Of a DNA stretch of 64,000 nt, positions 44,238-53,276 are shown one piece after another. Under the pieces are notes generated by a model. That model did no database searches. It saw nothing but the letters and a program-made list of their open reading frames with translations, and was not told where the DNA came from. The position numbers and the translations under genes are program-made. The stretch covers positions 1 through 64,000 of the forward strand of contig NZ_QOIM01000027.1 in assembly GCF_003323735.1 (NCBI RefSeq), in the 5' to 3' direction. Position 1 is the stretch's first letter. Each line of letters opens with the position of its first letter. This DNA comes from Streptomyces reniochalinae (GTDB lineage Bacteria > Actinomycetota > Actinomycetes > Streptomycetales > Streptomycetaceae).

Positions 44238-45038
44238 TCAGCCCCGTATCCAGGCGCCGCGTTCGGTGAAGACCTCGCGCAGCATCTCCAGATGGTCGGT
44301 CATGATGCCGTCCACGCCCAGGTTCAGCAGTGCCTCGGCGCGTGCGCGGTCGTTGACCGTCCACACGTGCACCTGGAGCCCGCGCGCGTGCGCCGCCCGC
44401 ACGAAGGCGCGGTCCACAACCCGTATCCGACCGTGCCGCTCGGGCACTTGGGCGCACCCGGCGCCTCTCGGCAGCCGCCAGGGCAGGCGGTAGGCGCGCA
44501 TCCGCAGGGCCAGGGCCCCGCCGGTGCCCAGCGACGTCAGCAGCCGCGGCCCGGCCAGCGCCCGCGCCCTGGCCACCCGCGCCTCCTCGAACGAGCCGAC
44601 GCACACCCGGTCCCAGGCGTCCTCGCGCTCCAGCAACTCCAGCAGGGGGACGAGCGCGGCCGCGGCCTTGACGTCGATGTTCCAGCGGACGTGCGGCAGC
44701 GAGCGCAGCAGGTCGGCGAAGAGCGGTATCGGCTCCCGGCCCGCGACCCGGGCCCTGCGCACCTCGGTCAGGCTCAGCCCGGCGATCGGACCGCTGCCGT
44801 CCGTGGTGCGGTCCAGTGTCGCGTCGTGGAAGGCCACCAGGGCGCCGTCGGCGGTGGTGTGGACGTCGGTCTCCATGTAGCGGTAGCCGAGCTCGGCGGC
44901 GCGGGCGAAGGCCGCGTGGGTGTTCTCCAGGCCCGAGGCGGCGCCGCCCCGGTGCGCGAAGGCCAGCGGCGTCGGGTGGGCCAGGAAGGGATGCGCGGGG
45001 CCGGGGGAACGGCCGTCCGTCGGTCGTACGTTCGTCAC
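44238..45038 (-). CDS. Glycerophosphodiester phosphodiesterase
   Basis: A 266-residue GDPD-family enzyme that would split glycerophosphodiesters to glycerol-3-phosphate and an alcohol. The active-site pattern is present: FAHRGGAASGLENTHAAF (catalytic His), ETDVHTTADGALVAFHD (metal Glu/Asp and second His), and VWTVND, GVDGIMTD at the C-terminus. There is no signal peptide, so it is cytosolic. The GTG start overlaps the stop of the YczE-like gene by 4 nt, implying co-translation. Confidence 0.88.
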   Translation of the reverse strand: MTNVRPTDGRSPGPAHPFLAHPTPLAFAHRGGAASGLENTHAAFARAAELGYRYMETDVHTTADGALVAFHDATLDRTTDGSGPIAGLSLTEVRRARVAGREPIPLFADLLRSLPHVRWNIDVKAAAALVPLLELLEREDAWDRVCVGSFEEARVARARALAGPRLLTSLGTGGALALRMRAYRLPWRLPRGAGCAQVPERHGRIRVVDRAFVRAAHARGLQVHVWTVNDRARAEALLNLGVDGIMTDHLEMLREVFTERGAWIRG

Positions 45039-45820
45039 CGCCGCAGTATCGCGCGCCGCTGCCGGCCGCCTCGGGCCACCACCCGGGAGGTGCCCTCTGT
45101 GCTGTTCGTACCGGCGCCCGCGGCGCCCTCCGTACCGGTGCCTCCGGCGTCCCGCTGCGCGGGCAGGGCGAAGACGCGGAGGAAGAACTGGGCGAGCGGA
45201 CCGATCGCCAGCGCGTACAGCACCGTTCCCACGCCGACGGCGCCGCCCAGCAGGATGCCGCTGATGAGCACCGCCACCTCGATCCCCGTCCGCACGAGCC
45301 GGATGGAGCGGCCCGTGACCTTGTGCAGCCCGGTCATCAGCCCGTCGCGGGGCCCCGGGCCGAAGCGGGCCGAGATGTAGAGGCCGGTCGCGGCGCCGTT
45401 CAGCACCACACCGCCGACCAGCAGCGCGATCCGGAAAGCGAGCGCCTCCGCGTGCGGCAGCAGCCACAAGGTGGCGTCCATCGACAGACCGACCAGGAAG
45501 ACGTTGGAGACCGTGCCCAGTCCGGGGCGCTCCCGCAGCGGCCACCACAACAGCAGCACCAGCGCGCCGACGGCGATCGACACGGTGCCGATGGACAGGC
45601 CCGTGTGCTCGGAGACGCCCTGGTGGAAGACGTCCCACGGGTCAAGCCCCAGCTCCGCGCGGACCATCAGCGCCGCGCTCGCCCCGTACAGCACGAGACC
45701 CACGTACAGATGGACGAGCCGGCGGGGCAGGCGCCTGCCGGAACTGCCGGAACCTCTCGATGTGGACAAAGACCTACCCCTTCTCGTGCCGGTGGACCGT
45801 CTCGTGGCACTCTGTGGCAT
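45035..45820 (-). CDS. YczE/YyaS/YitT-family membrane protein
   Basis: A 261-residue protein with a basic, Ser-rich N-terminus and about five hydrophobic helices (from LVHLYVGLVLYGASAALMVRAELGLDPWDVFHQGVSEHTG onward), matching the YczE-like family. The C-tail is basic. It is divergent from a MocR-type regulator, an arrangement known from Bacillus yczR-yczE and many actinomycetes, in which the membrane protein is the probable target. ATG 45820 lacks a clear Shine-Dalgarno, and a start further in is possible. Confidence 0.8.
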   Translation of the reverse strand: MPQSATRRSTGTRRGRSLSTSRGSGSSGRRLPRRLVHLYVGLVLYGASAALMVRAELGLDPWDVFHQGVSEHTGLSIGTVSIAVGALVLLLWWPLRERPGLGTVSNVFLVGLSMDATLWLLPHAEALAFRIALLVGGVVLNGAATGLYISARFGPGPRDGLMTGLHKVTGRSIRLVRTGIEVAVLISGILLGGAVGVGTVLYALAIGPLAQFFLRVFALPAQRDAGGTGTEGAAGAGTNSTEGTSRVVARGGRQRRAILRR

Positions 45821-45868
45821 GGAAGCAGGCCATTTCTATGGCCAATCTCGGAGAGGTGGACCGAAGAG

Positions 45869-47467
45869 ATGGCGCACTGGAACTCCGCGGTGGGCGCCGT
45901 GCAGCTCGCACGGCTCCTGGGCTCGCAGCACTCGGTGCGGCGGGAGACCCAGGGGGCGGCGAGGGACCTGATCGCCCAGGGAAGCGTGCTGACGAGCGGG
46001 GGTGCCGCCGGCGGATCGCGCAAGGTGCCCGCCTACCGTTCCCTGGCCGACGGCCTGCGGCTGCTCGTCCTGGAGGGCCGTATCCCCGTCGCGACCCGGC
46101 TGCCCGCCGAGCGGGAACTCGCGTCCGCGCTGTCGGTGAGCCGTACCACCGTCGCCGCGGCCTTCGAGGCGCTGCGCGCCGACGGATTCCTCGAATCGCG
46201 CCGCGGCTCCGGAAGCTGGACCGCCGTGCCGGCGGGCAAACCACTGCCCACCCGCGGACTCGACCCCCTCCCGCCGGAGAACGAGGGCACCGTCATCGAC
46301 CTGGGCTGCGCCGCGCTGCCCGCGCCCGAGCCGTACATGAGCGAGGCGTTCCAGCGGGCTCTCCCGGCCCTGGCCCCCTACGCGCACACCCACGGCGACT
46401 ACCCGGCGGGGCTGCCCGTGCTGCGGGAGACGGTCGCCGCGCGCTACACAGCGCTGGGTGTGCCCACCATGCCGCAGCAGATCATGGTCACCACCGGTGC
46501 CATGGGCGGTGTGGCCGCCCTGGCCCGGCTGCTGGTGCCGCGCGGGGAGCGTATCGCCGTCGAACACCCCTCCTACGCCAACATCCTGCAACTGCTGCGC
46601 GAGACCGGCGGCCGCCTCGTCCCCGTGCCCATGGCCGACCGGCTCGCCGGGTGGGACCTGCCCGCCTGGCACCGCACACTGCGCGAGGCCGCGCCCCGGC
46701 TCGCCTACGTCGTCGCCGACTTCCACAACCCGACGGGCGCCCTGGCCGACGCCGAACAGCGCCGCGAGCTGATCGGCGCGGCCCGCGCCTCGGGAACGGT
46801 CCTCATCGCCGACGAGACCATGGCCGAACTCCCGCTCGGGCCGCCGGGGGCCACCGGCACCCCGGCCACCGGGTCCCCGGGCCTGGAGATGCCTCCGCCG
46901 ATGGCGGCCCACGACCCCGGCGGCTCCACCGTCATCACCGTCGGCTCCGTCAGCAAGTCCATCTGGGCCGGGCTGCGCATCGGCTGGATCCGCGCCGCAC
47001 CCGAGGTGATCCGCAGCCTCACCGCGGCCCGCGCCTACGCCGACCTGGGCAGCCCCGTCCTCGAACAGCTCGCCGTCAACGAACTGCTGTCGGGCGACGG
47101 CTGGGAACAGGCCGTCACGCTCCGCCGCGAGCGGGCCAGGGAGAACCGCGAAGCGCTCACCGCTGCCGTACGCGACCTGTTGCCCGACTGGGAGTTCACC
47201 GTGCCGCGCGGCGGCCTCACCCTGTGGGTGCGCACCGGCGGCCTGTCCGGATCCCGGATCGCCGAGGCGGCCGAACGGCTGGGCGTGCGGGTGCCGTCGG
47301 GCCCGCGGTTCGGTGTGGACGGCGCCTTCGAGGGGTTCGTCCGGCTCCCGTTCACCATCGCCGAGCCGCTCGCCCGGGAAGCCGCGGGACGGCTCGCGGC
47401 CGCCGCAGACCTGGTACGCTCCGGCGCCCCCACGCCCTCCGACCTGCCCCGCTCCTACGTGGCCTGA
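45869..47467 (+). CDS. MocR-type GntR/aminotransferase-like regulator
   Basis: A 532-residue fusion of a GntR winged helix (about residues 55-120, LADGLRLLVLEGRIPVATRLPAERELASALSVSRTTVAAAFEALRADGFLESRRGSGSW) and a fold-type I aminotransferase-like domain that binds PLP (Lys in GSVSKSIWAGLRIGWIR). Typical MocR/PdxR architecture: PLP or an amino-compound adduct is the signal, and catalysis is not expected. It is divergent from the YczE-like gene across a 48-bp gap. Its 3' end overlaps convergent sffA by 13 nt. Confidence 0.9.
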   Translation: MAHWNSAVGAVQLARLLGSQHSVRRETQGAARDLIAQGSVLTSGGAAGGSRKVPAYRSLADGLRLLVLEGRIPVATRLPAERELASALSVSRTTVAAAFEALRADGFLESRRGSGSWTAVPAGKPLPTRGLDPLPPENEGTVIDLGCAALPAPEPYMSEAFQRALPALAPYAHTHGDYPAGLPVLRETVAARYTALGVPTMPQQIMVTTGAMGGVAALARLLVPRGERIAVEHPSYANILQLLRETGGRLVPVPMADRLAGWDLPAWHRTLREAAPRLAYVVADFHNPTGALADAEQRRELIGAARASGTVLIADETMAELPLGPPGATGTPATGSPGLEMPPPMAAHDPGGSTVITVGSVSKSIWAGLRIGWIRAAPEVIRSLTAARAYADLGSPVLEQLAVNELLSGDGWEQAVTLRRERARENREALTAAVRDLLPDWEFTVPRGGLTLWVRTGGLSGSRIAEAAERLGVRVPSGPRFGVDGAFEGFVRLPFTIAEPLAREAAGRLAAAADLVRSGAPTPSDLPRSYVA

Positions 47468-49044
47468 CCCTCCCTGGGAGGGGCGACCCGGAACGCCGTG
47501 GCCGCCGCACCGTCACCCGTGGCGGGCTCGTGCACGGACGCGGGCAGCAGCTCACCGACCGCCAGCCGCTCGGGCTCACCCACCGTCTCGTCCAACGGGT
47601 CGGGGGTGGCGGGCACCTGGAGCCGCAGCACCGGCCCCTGGCCCAGCCTGGCGAACCCCCGGCCGCGCGCCACGTGCGCTCCCGGGCCGGTCTGCGGCGC
47701 CTCACCGAGCACGGCCCCCGCCTGCCCCGGCGACACGGAGCCGAGCACCACCCTGGCCCTGGTGTGCGCGAAGACCGTGTCCGTGAGCATGTCCAGATCG
47801 TCGAACTGCTCGGCCACCACGACGGTCACTGAGGCGGCGCGGCCGTGCCGCAGCGGAACCCGCAGCAGCTGCTGCGGGTCGATCCTCTCCTCGGCGTCCG
47901 CGAGATGGCTGAGCGCCGATGGCCGGTCCAGCACGATCCACAGCGGCTGCCTGGCCTCCTCGGGCACCGGTTCACCGCGCTGCCGAGCCCTGCTGGTCAC
48001 CAGCAACCTCCGCTCGGTCTCCCGCGCCGCCCACTCCAGCGCGGACAGCGCGCCGGGCAGTGTCGACTCCACGCCCAGCACCCCGTGGCGCGCCGCGAAA
48101 CAGGAGAACTCGCCGCCCCCGTCGCCGTCGACGAACAGCACCTCGCCCCGGTGCAGCGCCTGGAGCGCGAGCGAGCGCAGCAGCGAACTCGTCCCGGCCC
48201 CCGGCGTTCCCACGGCCAGCAGGTGCGGTTCTCTCGCGCGGTGCCCGGTGCGCCACACCACGGGCGGCACGTCGAAGGGGGCGGCCTCCCCCAGAAAGTG
48301 CACGGGGACGGTGCGCCGGACCTCGTAGCCGTCCGTGAAGCCGAGCACCGTCTCGCCGGGCGCCGTGACGAACGGCCGCGCCAGTACGCCGGTGGGCAGC
48401 GGCGCGAGTGCCGCCATCTCCAGCCGGTTGCCCTCCTGGTCCCAGCTGAAGCGGTACTCGCGGCCCCGGCCGGTCTTGGCCGCCAGCACCCGCTCGACCC
48501 GCTGCCGCTCCTCGGGCTCGCCGTCGAGGAAAGCGGCCGGATAGCTCAGCAGCAGTTCGCTGATCCGCCCGTCGCGGAACGCGAACTCCTCGAAGACGCG
48601 CTCCCATGCACCCCCGGGTACGTACAGCGGCTCGTGGTGCGGATCGTCCGCCGGCGCGAAGTAGGGCACCAGCGCCTCGTAGAGCGCCCGCAGGCGCGCG
48701 CACTCCTCGTCGCTGGGCCCCCGGCGCTCCGCCGGTCCCGCCGCGCCCTCCCGCCCATACCACCCGGCGGCGGCCAGCAGGCCCAGCGCCGCCAGCACGG
48801 GACCGAAGGGCAGCACCCACACCAGGGCGCCGCACGCCGCGACGGCGAACAGCGCGGGACCGCGCCGTTGCCCCGGCGTGCGGTCCCACCAGGCCCTGCC
48901 CCGGACGGCGAGGCACCGCACCCCGCGGCAGAGCACCAGCAAGGGGTGCAGCACGTCGAGGAGTCCTTCGATCCCCGCCCGCGCCGCACCCCGCTCGGCA
49001 CCTCGTGCGCCGCGCCACGGCAGTGGCTGTGTCTTCCCAGTCAT
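47455..49044 (-). CDS. sffA: SffA, SpoIIIE/FtsK-like septal protein
   Basis: A 529-residue protein of the SmeA-SffA system, which in Streptomyces places an FtsK-like protein at sporulation septa. Two hydrophobic segments lie near residues 65-90 (ALFAVAACGALVWVLPFGPVLAALGLLAAAG). The FtsK-like domain starts near 245. Its P-loop reads GTPGAGTSSLLRS, without the Walker A lysine, while a Walker B-like PLWIVLDRPSAL is present; ATPase activity is therefore doubtful. ATG 49044 has GGAG 6 nt upstream. A hairpin in the 116-bp gap separates it from smeA. Confidence 0.85.
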   Translation of the reverse strand: MTGKTQPLPWRGARGAERGAARAGIEGLLDVLHPLLVLCRGVRCLAVRGRAWWDRTPGQRRGPALFAVAACGALVWVLPFGPVLAALGLLAAAGWYGREGAAGPAERRGPSDEECARLRALYEALVPYFAPADDPHHEPLYVPGGAWERVFEEFAFRDGRISELLLSYPAAFLDGEPEERQRVERVLAAKTGRGREYRFSWDQEGNRLEMAALAPLPTGVLARPFVTAPGETVLGFTDGYEVRRTVPVHFLGEAAPFDVPPVVWRTGHRAREPHLLAVGTPGAGTSSLLRSLALQALHRGEVLFVDGDGGGEFSCFAARHGVLGVESTLPGALSALEWAARETERRLLVTSRARQRGEPVPEEARQPLWIVLDRPSALSHLADAEERIDPQQLLRVPLRHGRAASVTVVVAEQFDDLDMLTDTVFAHTRARVVLGSVSPGQAGAVLGEAPQTGPGAHVARGRGFARLGQGPVLRLQVPATPDPLDETVGEPERLAVGELLPASVHEPATGDGAAATAFRVAPPREGQAT

Positions 49045-49121
49045 CGGAGTCTCCGGCACCCTCGGCCTCATCGGCGTCTTCGCCCACCGGCCCACGCCCA
49101 GCTCCTCCCTGGCCTGCCCGC

Positions 49122-49153
49122 CGCGGGTCCGCCGCGCTCGCTGCGGACCCGCG
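49122..49153 (-). terminator. Hairpin between smeA and sffA (attenuator candidate)
   Basis: CGCGGGTCCGC (49122-49132) pairs perfectly with GCGGACCCGCG (49143-49153) around a 10-nt loop, 7 nt after the smeA stop. Inside a presumed operon it would reduce read-through into sffA. Confidence 0.6.
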
Positions 49154-49160
49154 CCGACGC

Positions 49161-49355
49161 CTAGAACTTGATGCCGCCGAGGAGGCTCGCCAGGCTCTCA
49201 CCTCCCGCTTTGATGCCGGGTGCCATCGCGGTGCCCGCGATGTAGAAGCCGAAGAGGGCGCACACCAGCGCGTGGGAGACCTTGAGATTGTCCTTCCGGA
49301 AGAACAGGAAGACGATCAGGCCCAGCAGCACGACACCCGAGATCGAGAGAATCAC
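49161..49355 (-). CDS. smeA: SmeA, small membrane protein of sporulation
   Basis: A 64-residue protein with two hydrophobic segments (ILSISGVVLLGLIVFLFFRKD and HALVCALFGFYIAGTAMAPG) and the Gly/Ser ending GGESLASLLGGIKF. Size and position upstream of sffA match SmeA, which targets SffA to division septa and influences spore wall formation. The GTG start has AGGAG about 6 nt upstream. Confidence 0.85.
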   Translation of the reverse strand: MILSISGVVLLGLIVFLFFRKDNLKVSHALVCALFGFYIAGTAMAPGIKAGGESLASLLGGIKF

Positions 49356-49633
49356 CAGTACTCCTGATGTAGGGGACGGTCACCATGAGTTTCACCAGCT
49401 TCACAGATCGTGTGCTCGGTAGGAAACTCGCATTTGGGTGATTTAATGCCTAACGCCCCCGAACGGGTCGTGTCGCTGCCGGGGCCATGGTGGAACCCCC
49501 TTCTCGTGGCACACCGCGCAGCGCCCGCCGAAGCGGACACCGGGACCGGGCCCGGCCGCAGGTCTTCGCCCCGTCGACCCGCCTACCCCCGCGACCCCCG
49601 CCGTCCCTCCGGTGACTGCCGCCTTCCTTCCGG

Positions 49634-50359
49634 TCACTGCCGCCTTCCCGGCGCCCGCCGCAGACCTGTGCGTACCGCCGGCAGGGCGGTCCCGACCGCG
49701 GCGGCCCGCTGGCAGGCCAGTGCCGCCAGGAGCAGGACGACCGGACACGCGAAGGCCGCGGGTGCCGCCACGACCCGCAGACCCGAGGCCGCCGCCCCGC
49801 CTCCCACGACGGCGACCAGCCGGATCCCTGCCCAGGTGCTGGGCGGCGGGCCGCCCGCGGGCAGTTGGGCGAACAGGGCGGTGAGCGTGCCGGTGAAGTA
49901 CGTGCTCGGCGCCGCCATGGAGCCGCCCGCGAGCATGGCCGAGGACTGGAGGCCCATCGCCGTCGCCGCCGTCACCAGCAGCACGGTCCGCCACTCTCCC
50001 TGCGGGGCGCCGTCCGAGGCGGCAGCCGCCCCGGCGAACCCGCCCAGCAGGAGCACCTCAAGCCACAGGCACCCCACGACCCGCTGCGGCCAGCCGCCGG
50101 CCCCCGCGCCGGTGTCCGCACCGCGGCACACCCTGGCGGCCAGTACGGTGCCCACCACGTACCCGGCCAGGGCGAGCGCGGCGGGCAGCCCGCGTGCGCC
50201 GCCGCTGCCCGCGGTGACCCCCATCAGCACGAGATTGCCCGTCATCACGCCGGCGAACACATGGCCGAGTGCGGTCAGCGCCAGCGCGTCCACGGAGCCG
50301 GACGCGGCCGCCAGGAACAGCACGGAACACTGCGCACGGGCGTTCATGCTCTCGGCCAT
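49634..50359 (-). CDS. YoaK/DUF1275 family membrane protein
   Basis: A 241-residue protein with about six hydrophobic helices. SVLFLAAASGSVDALALTALGHVFAGVMTGNLVLMGV matches the DUF1275 opening (G-DA---T-LG--F---MTGN), and GLQSSAMLAGGSMAAPSTYFTGTLTAL is its second repeat. Its function is unknown; a transport role is presumed from the fold. ATG 50359 has only a weak ribosome-binding site, and 50347 is an alternative. Confidence 0.8.
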   Translation of the reverse strand: MAESMNARAQCSVLFLAAASGSVDALALTALGHVFAGVMTGNLVLMGVTAGSGGARGLPAALALAGYVVGTVLAARVCRGADTGAGAGGWPQRVVGCLWLEVLLLGGFAGAAAASDGAPQGEWRTVLLVTAATAMGLQSSAMLAGGSMAAPSTYFTGTLTALFAQLPAGGPPPSTWAGIRLVAVVGGGAAASGLRVVAAPAAFACPVVLLLAALACQRAAAVGTALPAVRTGLRRAPGRRQ

Positions 50360-50475
50360 CCCGTCACGGTAGGCCGCGCCCGCGCCGCCCCCGCCGCCGA
50401 ACCGCCGCGCGGCGAACCCCCCCCTTGCCCGCCCCGAGGCCCCCGGGGCACACCTCTCACGGAAAGGCCCCTCCC

Positions 50476-51822
50476 ATGACCGACGACGCCGGCGGCCCGA
50501 CCGCATCCGGCGGCTCCCGTGAGCCCGCAGACTCCGCCGACCCGGTGACGGCCTCGGCCGCCGAAGCCGTGCTGGCCGGGCTCGGGGACATCCGCGAGAG
50601 CCTGGAGGGTTTCTACAAGGACCTGCACCAGCATCCGGAGCTCGGTTTCCAGGAGCACCGCACGGCGGGCCACGTCGCCCAGGCGCTGAACGAGTGGGAC
50701 TACGAGGTCACCGAGGAGGTCGGCCAGACGGGCGTCATCGGCGTGCTGCACAACGGCGACGGGCCGACCGTCCTGCTGCGCGCGGACATGGACGCGCTGC
50801 CCGTGCGCGAGCAGACGGGCCTGCCCTACGCCTCCACCGCGACCGGAACCGACAGCGACGGCGTCGAGCATCCGGTGATGCACGCGTGCGGCCACGACGT
50901 GCACGTCACCTGCCTGCTGGGCGCGGCCCGGCTGCTCGCGTCCCGCACCGACGCCTGGCAGGGCACGCTGGTCGTGCTCTTCCAGCCGAACGAGGAGAAC
51001 GGTTCGGGGGCCAGGGCGATGGTCGACGACGGTCTCGCCCAGCGGATTCCGCGCCCCGACGTGGCGCTGGGCCAGCACGTGCTGCCCGCGCCCGCCGGAT
51101 GCGTCCTCACCAGGTCCGGCGTCATGATGGCGGCCTCGGACAGCCTTCGCGTCACCCTGCACGGGCGGGGCGCACACGGGTCCATGCCCGAACGCGCGAT
51201 CGACCCGGTGGTGTTGGCCGCCATGGTCGTCGTCCGCCTCCAGACCGTCGTGGCGCGCGAGATCTCCGCCACCACGCCCGCCGTGGTCACCGTCGGCTCG
51301 ATCAGAGCGGGCAGCGGACCCAACATCATCCCGGACACCGCCGAGCTCCAGCTCAACGTCCGCTCGTTCGACGAGGAGGCGCGCACCCGCGTCCTGGCCG
51401 CCGTCCGCAGGATCGTGACCAGCGAGTGCGCCGCCTCCGGAGCGGAGGGCGACCCGGAGTTCGAGACCCTGAGCGAGTTCTCCGTCACCGACAACGACGA
51501 GGAGCCGACCAGCCGGATCGCCGCCGCGTTCGAGGCGTCCTTCGGGCGGGACCGGGCGCTGACGGCCGGGCTCGTCCCGGCCAGCGAGGACTTCGGCGAA
51601 CTCCCCGCAGGACTCGGGTGCCCGTCCAGCTACTGGGGCCTCGGCGGCATCGACCCCGACACCTACCGCAAGGCCGAGCGCGCCGGGACCGTCGACCGGG
51701 ACATCCCCAGCAACCACAGCTCCCGCTTCGCACCGGTCGTCCAGCCCACCCTCGACATGGGCGTCCGCGCCCTGGTCACCGCCTCCCTGGCCTGGCTCGC
51801 CCCGCGGCCGAAGGGCAGTTGA
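50476..51822 (+). CDS. M20-family amidohydrolase (N-acyl amino acid hydrolase type)
   Basis: A 448-residue metallo-amidohydrolase. A 35-residue polar start is followed by FYKDLHQHPELGFQEHRTAGHVAQAL, metal motif LRADMDALPV, HACGHDVHVT (Cys and His ligands), FQPNEEN (catalytic/metal Glu pair), the dimerisation domain with GRGAHGSMPERAIDPV, and NHSSRFAPV (final His). Such enzymes remove acyl groups from amino acids or indole conjugates. The substrate is unknown. A GGAAAGG-like site precedes ATG 50476. Confidence 0.88.
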   Translation: MTDDAGGPTASGGSREPADSADPVTASAAEAVLAGLGDIRESLEGFYKDLHQHPELGFQEHRTAGHVAQALNEWDYEVTEEVGQTGVIGVLHNGDGPTVLLRADMDALPVREQTGLPYASTATGTDSDGVEHPVMHACGHDVHVTCLLGAARLLASRTDAWQGTLVVLFQPNEENGSGARAMVDDGLAQRIPRPDVALGQHVLPAPAGCVLTRSGVMMAASDSLRVTLHGRGAHGSMPERAIDPVVLAAMVVVRLQTVVAREISATTPAVVTVGSIRAGSGPNIIPDTAELQLNVRSFDEEARTRVLAAVRRIVTSECAASGAEGDPEFETLSEFSVTDNDEEPTSRIAAAFEASFGRDRALTAGLVPASEDFGELPAGLGCPSSYWGLGGIDPDTYRKAERAGTVDRDIPSNHSSRFAPVVQPTLDMGVRALVTASLAWLAPRPKGS

Positions 51823-51849
51823 CCTCACCCCGCGCGCATTTCCTTCTCC

Positions 51850-51863
51850 TGCAACACGTTCTA
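51850..51863 (+). promoter_or_regulatory. KstR-like operator upstream of the acyl-CoA dehydrogenase
   Basis: TGCAACACGTTCTA fits the 14-bp KstR consensus TNNAACNNGTTNNA at every fixed position. KstR is the TetR-type repressor of steroid catabolism in actinobacteria. The site lies 44 bp before the GTG start. Confidence 0.55.
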
Positions 51864-51906
51864 CTCTGTGCGCCGCTACGGGGACCCGTCGTGGAGCGGA
51901 GGGGCC

Positions 51907-53097
51907 GTGTATCTCGACTACACAGCGGAACAGCAGGAGCTGCGCGCACAACTGCGCGAGTACTTCGCGCGGCTCGTGCCCGACGACGCGCACACGCGCT
52001 ACGCCGAGCCGGCCGCCCAGAAGGAGTTCTACCGCCGCACCGTGCGGCAGCTGGGCCGGGACGGATGGCTGGGCGTGGGATGGCCGCGCGAGTACGGCGG
52101 CCGGGGGATGAGCGCCGTCGAACAGTTCGTCTTCTTCGACGAGGCCGCGCAGGCGGGTGTCCCGCTGCCGCTGATGGCCCTCAACACCGTCGGCCCGACC
52201 CTCATGCGCTACGGCACCGACGAACAGAAGGGATACTTCCTGCCCCGCATCCTTGCGGGCGAGCTCGACTTCGCCATCGGCTACAGCGAGCCCGAGGCCG
52301 GCACCGACCTGGCCTCCCTCACCACCCGTGCCGTGCGCGAGGGCGACACCGAGACCGGTCACTACCTCGTCAACGGGCAGAAGATCTGGACCACGAACGG
52401 GGACACCGCCGACTGGGTGTGGCTCGCGGTGCGCACCGATCCCCACGCCAAGCCGCACAAAGGCATCACCTTGCTGCTCGTGCCGACCAGCGACCCCGGC
52501 TACTCGTGCACCGTCATCACCACGCTCGCCTCCCACGACACCACCGCGAGCCACTACGAGAACGTGCGGGTGCCGGCGAGCCGCCGTGTCGGTGAGGAGA
52601 ACGGCGGCTGGCGGCTGATCACCACCCAGCTCAACCACGAGCGCGTCACGCTCGCCGCGCACGGCACCATGGCGGTGCGCGCCCTGGCCGACACCCGGCG
52701 CTGGGCGCGACGGACCAAGCTCGCCGACGGCCGCCGCGTCATCGACCTGGGCTGGGTCCGCACCCGCCTGGCCCGCGCGCACGCCCGCCTGGAGGCGATG
52801 AAACTGCTCAACTGGCAGATGGTGGACGCGCTCGACAAGGGAGCGCTCACACCGCACGACGCCTCGGCCGTGAAGGTCTACGGCAGCGAGGCGCGCCGTG
52901 ACGCCTACGCCTGGCTCATGGAGGTCGTCGGCGCCGCGGGGCCGCTCAAGGAGGGATCGGCGGGCGCCGTGCTCGGCGGGGAGCTGGAGCGCGGCTACCG
53001 CAGCGCCGTGATCTTCACCTTCGGCGGCGGGAACAACGAGATCCAGCGCGAAATCATCTCCTGGATCGGTCTCGGCATGCCACGGGTGCGGCGCTGA
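51907..53097 (+). CDS. Acyl-CoA dehydrogenase (FadE-like)
   Basis: A 396-residue acyl-CoA dehydrogenase beginning VYLDYTAEQQELRAQLREYF. GYSEPEAGTDLASLTTRAV, NGQKIWTTNGDTADWVWLAVRTD and GVGWPREYGGRG are typical. The usual C-terminal catalytic Glu is replaced by Gly in FTFGGGNNEIQREII, as in clades that carry the base elsewhere, including several mycobacterial steroid FadE enzymes. GTG 51907 (GGAGGGG just upstream) is preferred over GTG 51868. A KstR-like box is upstream, so steroid or isoprenoid acyl-CoA is a reasonable substrate guess. Confidence 0.88.
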   Translation: MYLDYTAEQQELRAQLREYFARLVPDDAHTRYAEPAAQKEFYRRTVRQLGRDGWLGVGWPREYGGRGMSAVEQFVFFDEAAQAGVPLPLMALNTVGPTLMRYGTDEQKGYFLPRILAGELDFAIGYSEPEAGTDLASLTTRAVREGDTETGHYLVNGQKIWTTNGDTADWVWLAVRTDPHAKPHKGITLLLVPTSDPGYSCTVITTLASHDTTASHYENVRVPASRRVGEENGGWRLITTQLNHERVTLAAHGTMAVRALADTRRWARRTKLADGRRVIDLGWVRTRLARAHARLEAMKLLNWQMVDALDKGALTPHDASAVKVYGSEARRDAYAWLMEVVGAAGPLKEGSAGAVLGGELERGYRSAVIFTFGGGNNEIQREIISWIGLGMPRVRR

Positions 53098-53125
53098 GCG
53101 TTGGTACGGCCCACCCGCGTGGTCC

Positions 53126-53140
53126 GTTCGGTGTACGAAC
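53126..53140. promoter_or_regulatory. Short palindrome before the protein kinase gene
   Basis: GTTCG-GTGTA-CGAAC is a perfect 5-bp inverted repeat with a 5-nt centre, lying 137 bp before the kinase ATG. It may be an operator; evidence is limited to the symmetry. Confidence 0.3.
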
Positions 53141-53276
53141 ACGTCACCGGCGCACCGAACCAGTCAAAGGCGACCACCCTGCCCCCCGGATGGCATACAC
53201 GGGCAGGAACGAGGCAGCCATACTGAGCAGAGGGGGAGGGACGCGCACAGGACGCGACGACGGGGGCGAGACGGGG

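Noticed and set aside
50344..53142. A 932-codon minus-strand frame across the M20 and acyl-CoA dehydrogenase genes
   Set aside because: It is a GC-frame shadow of two well-supported plus-strand enzymes, with His/Gly/Asp-biased composition and no domain.
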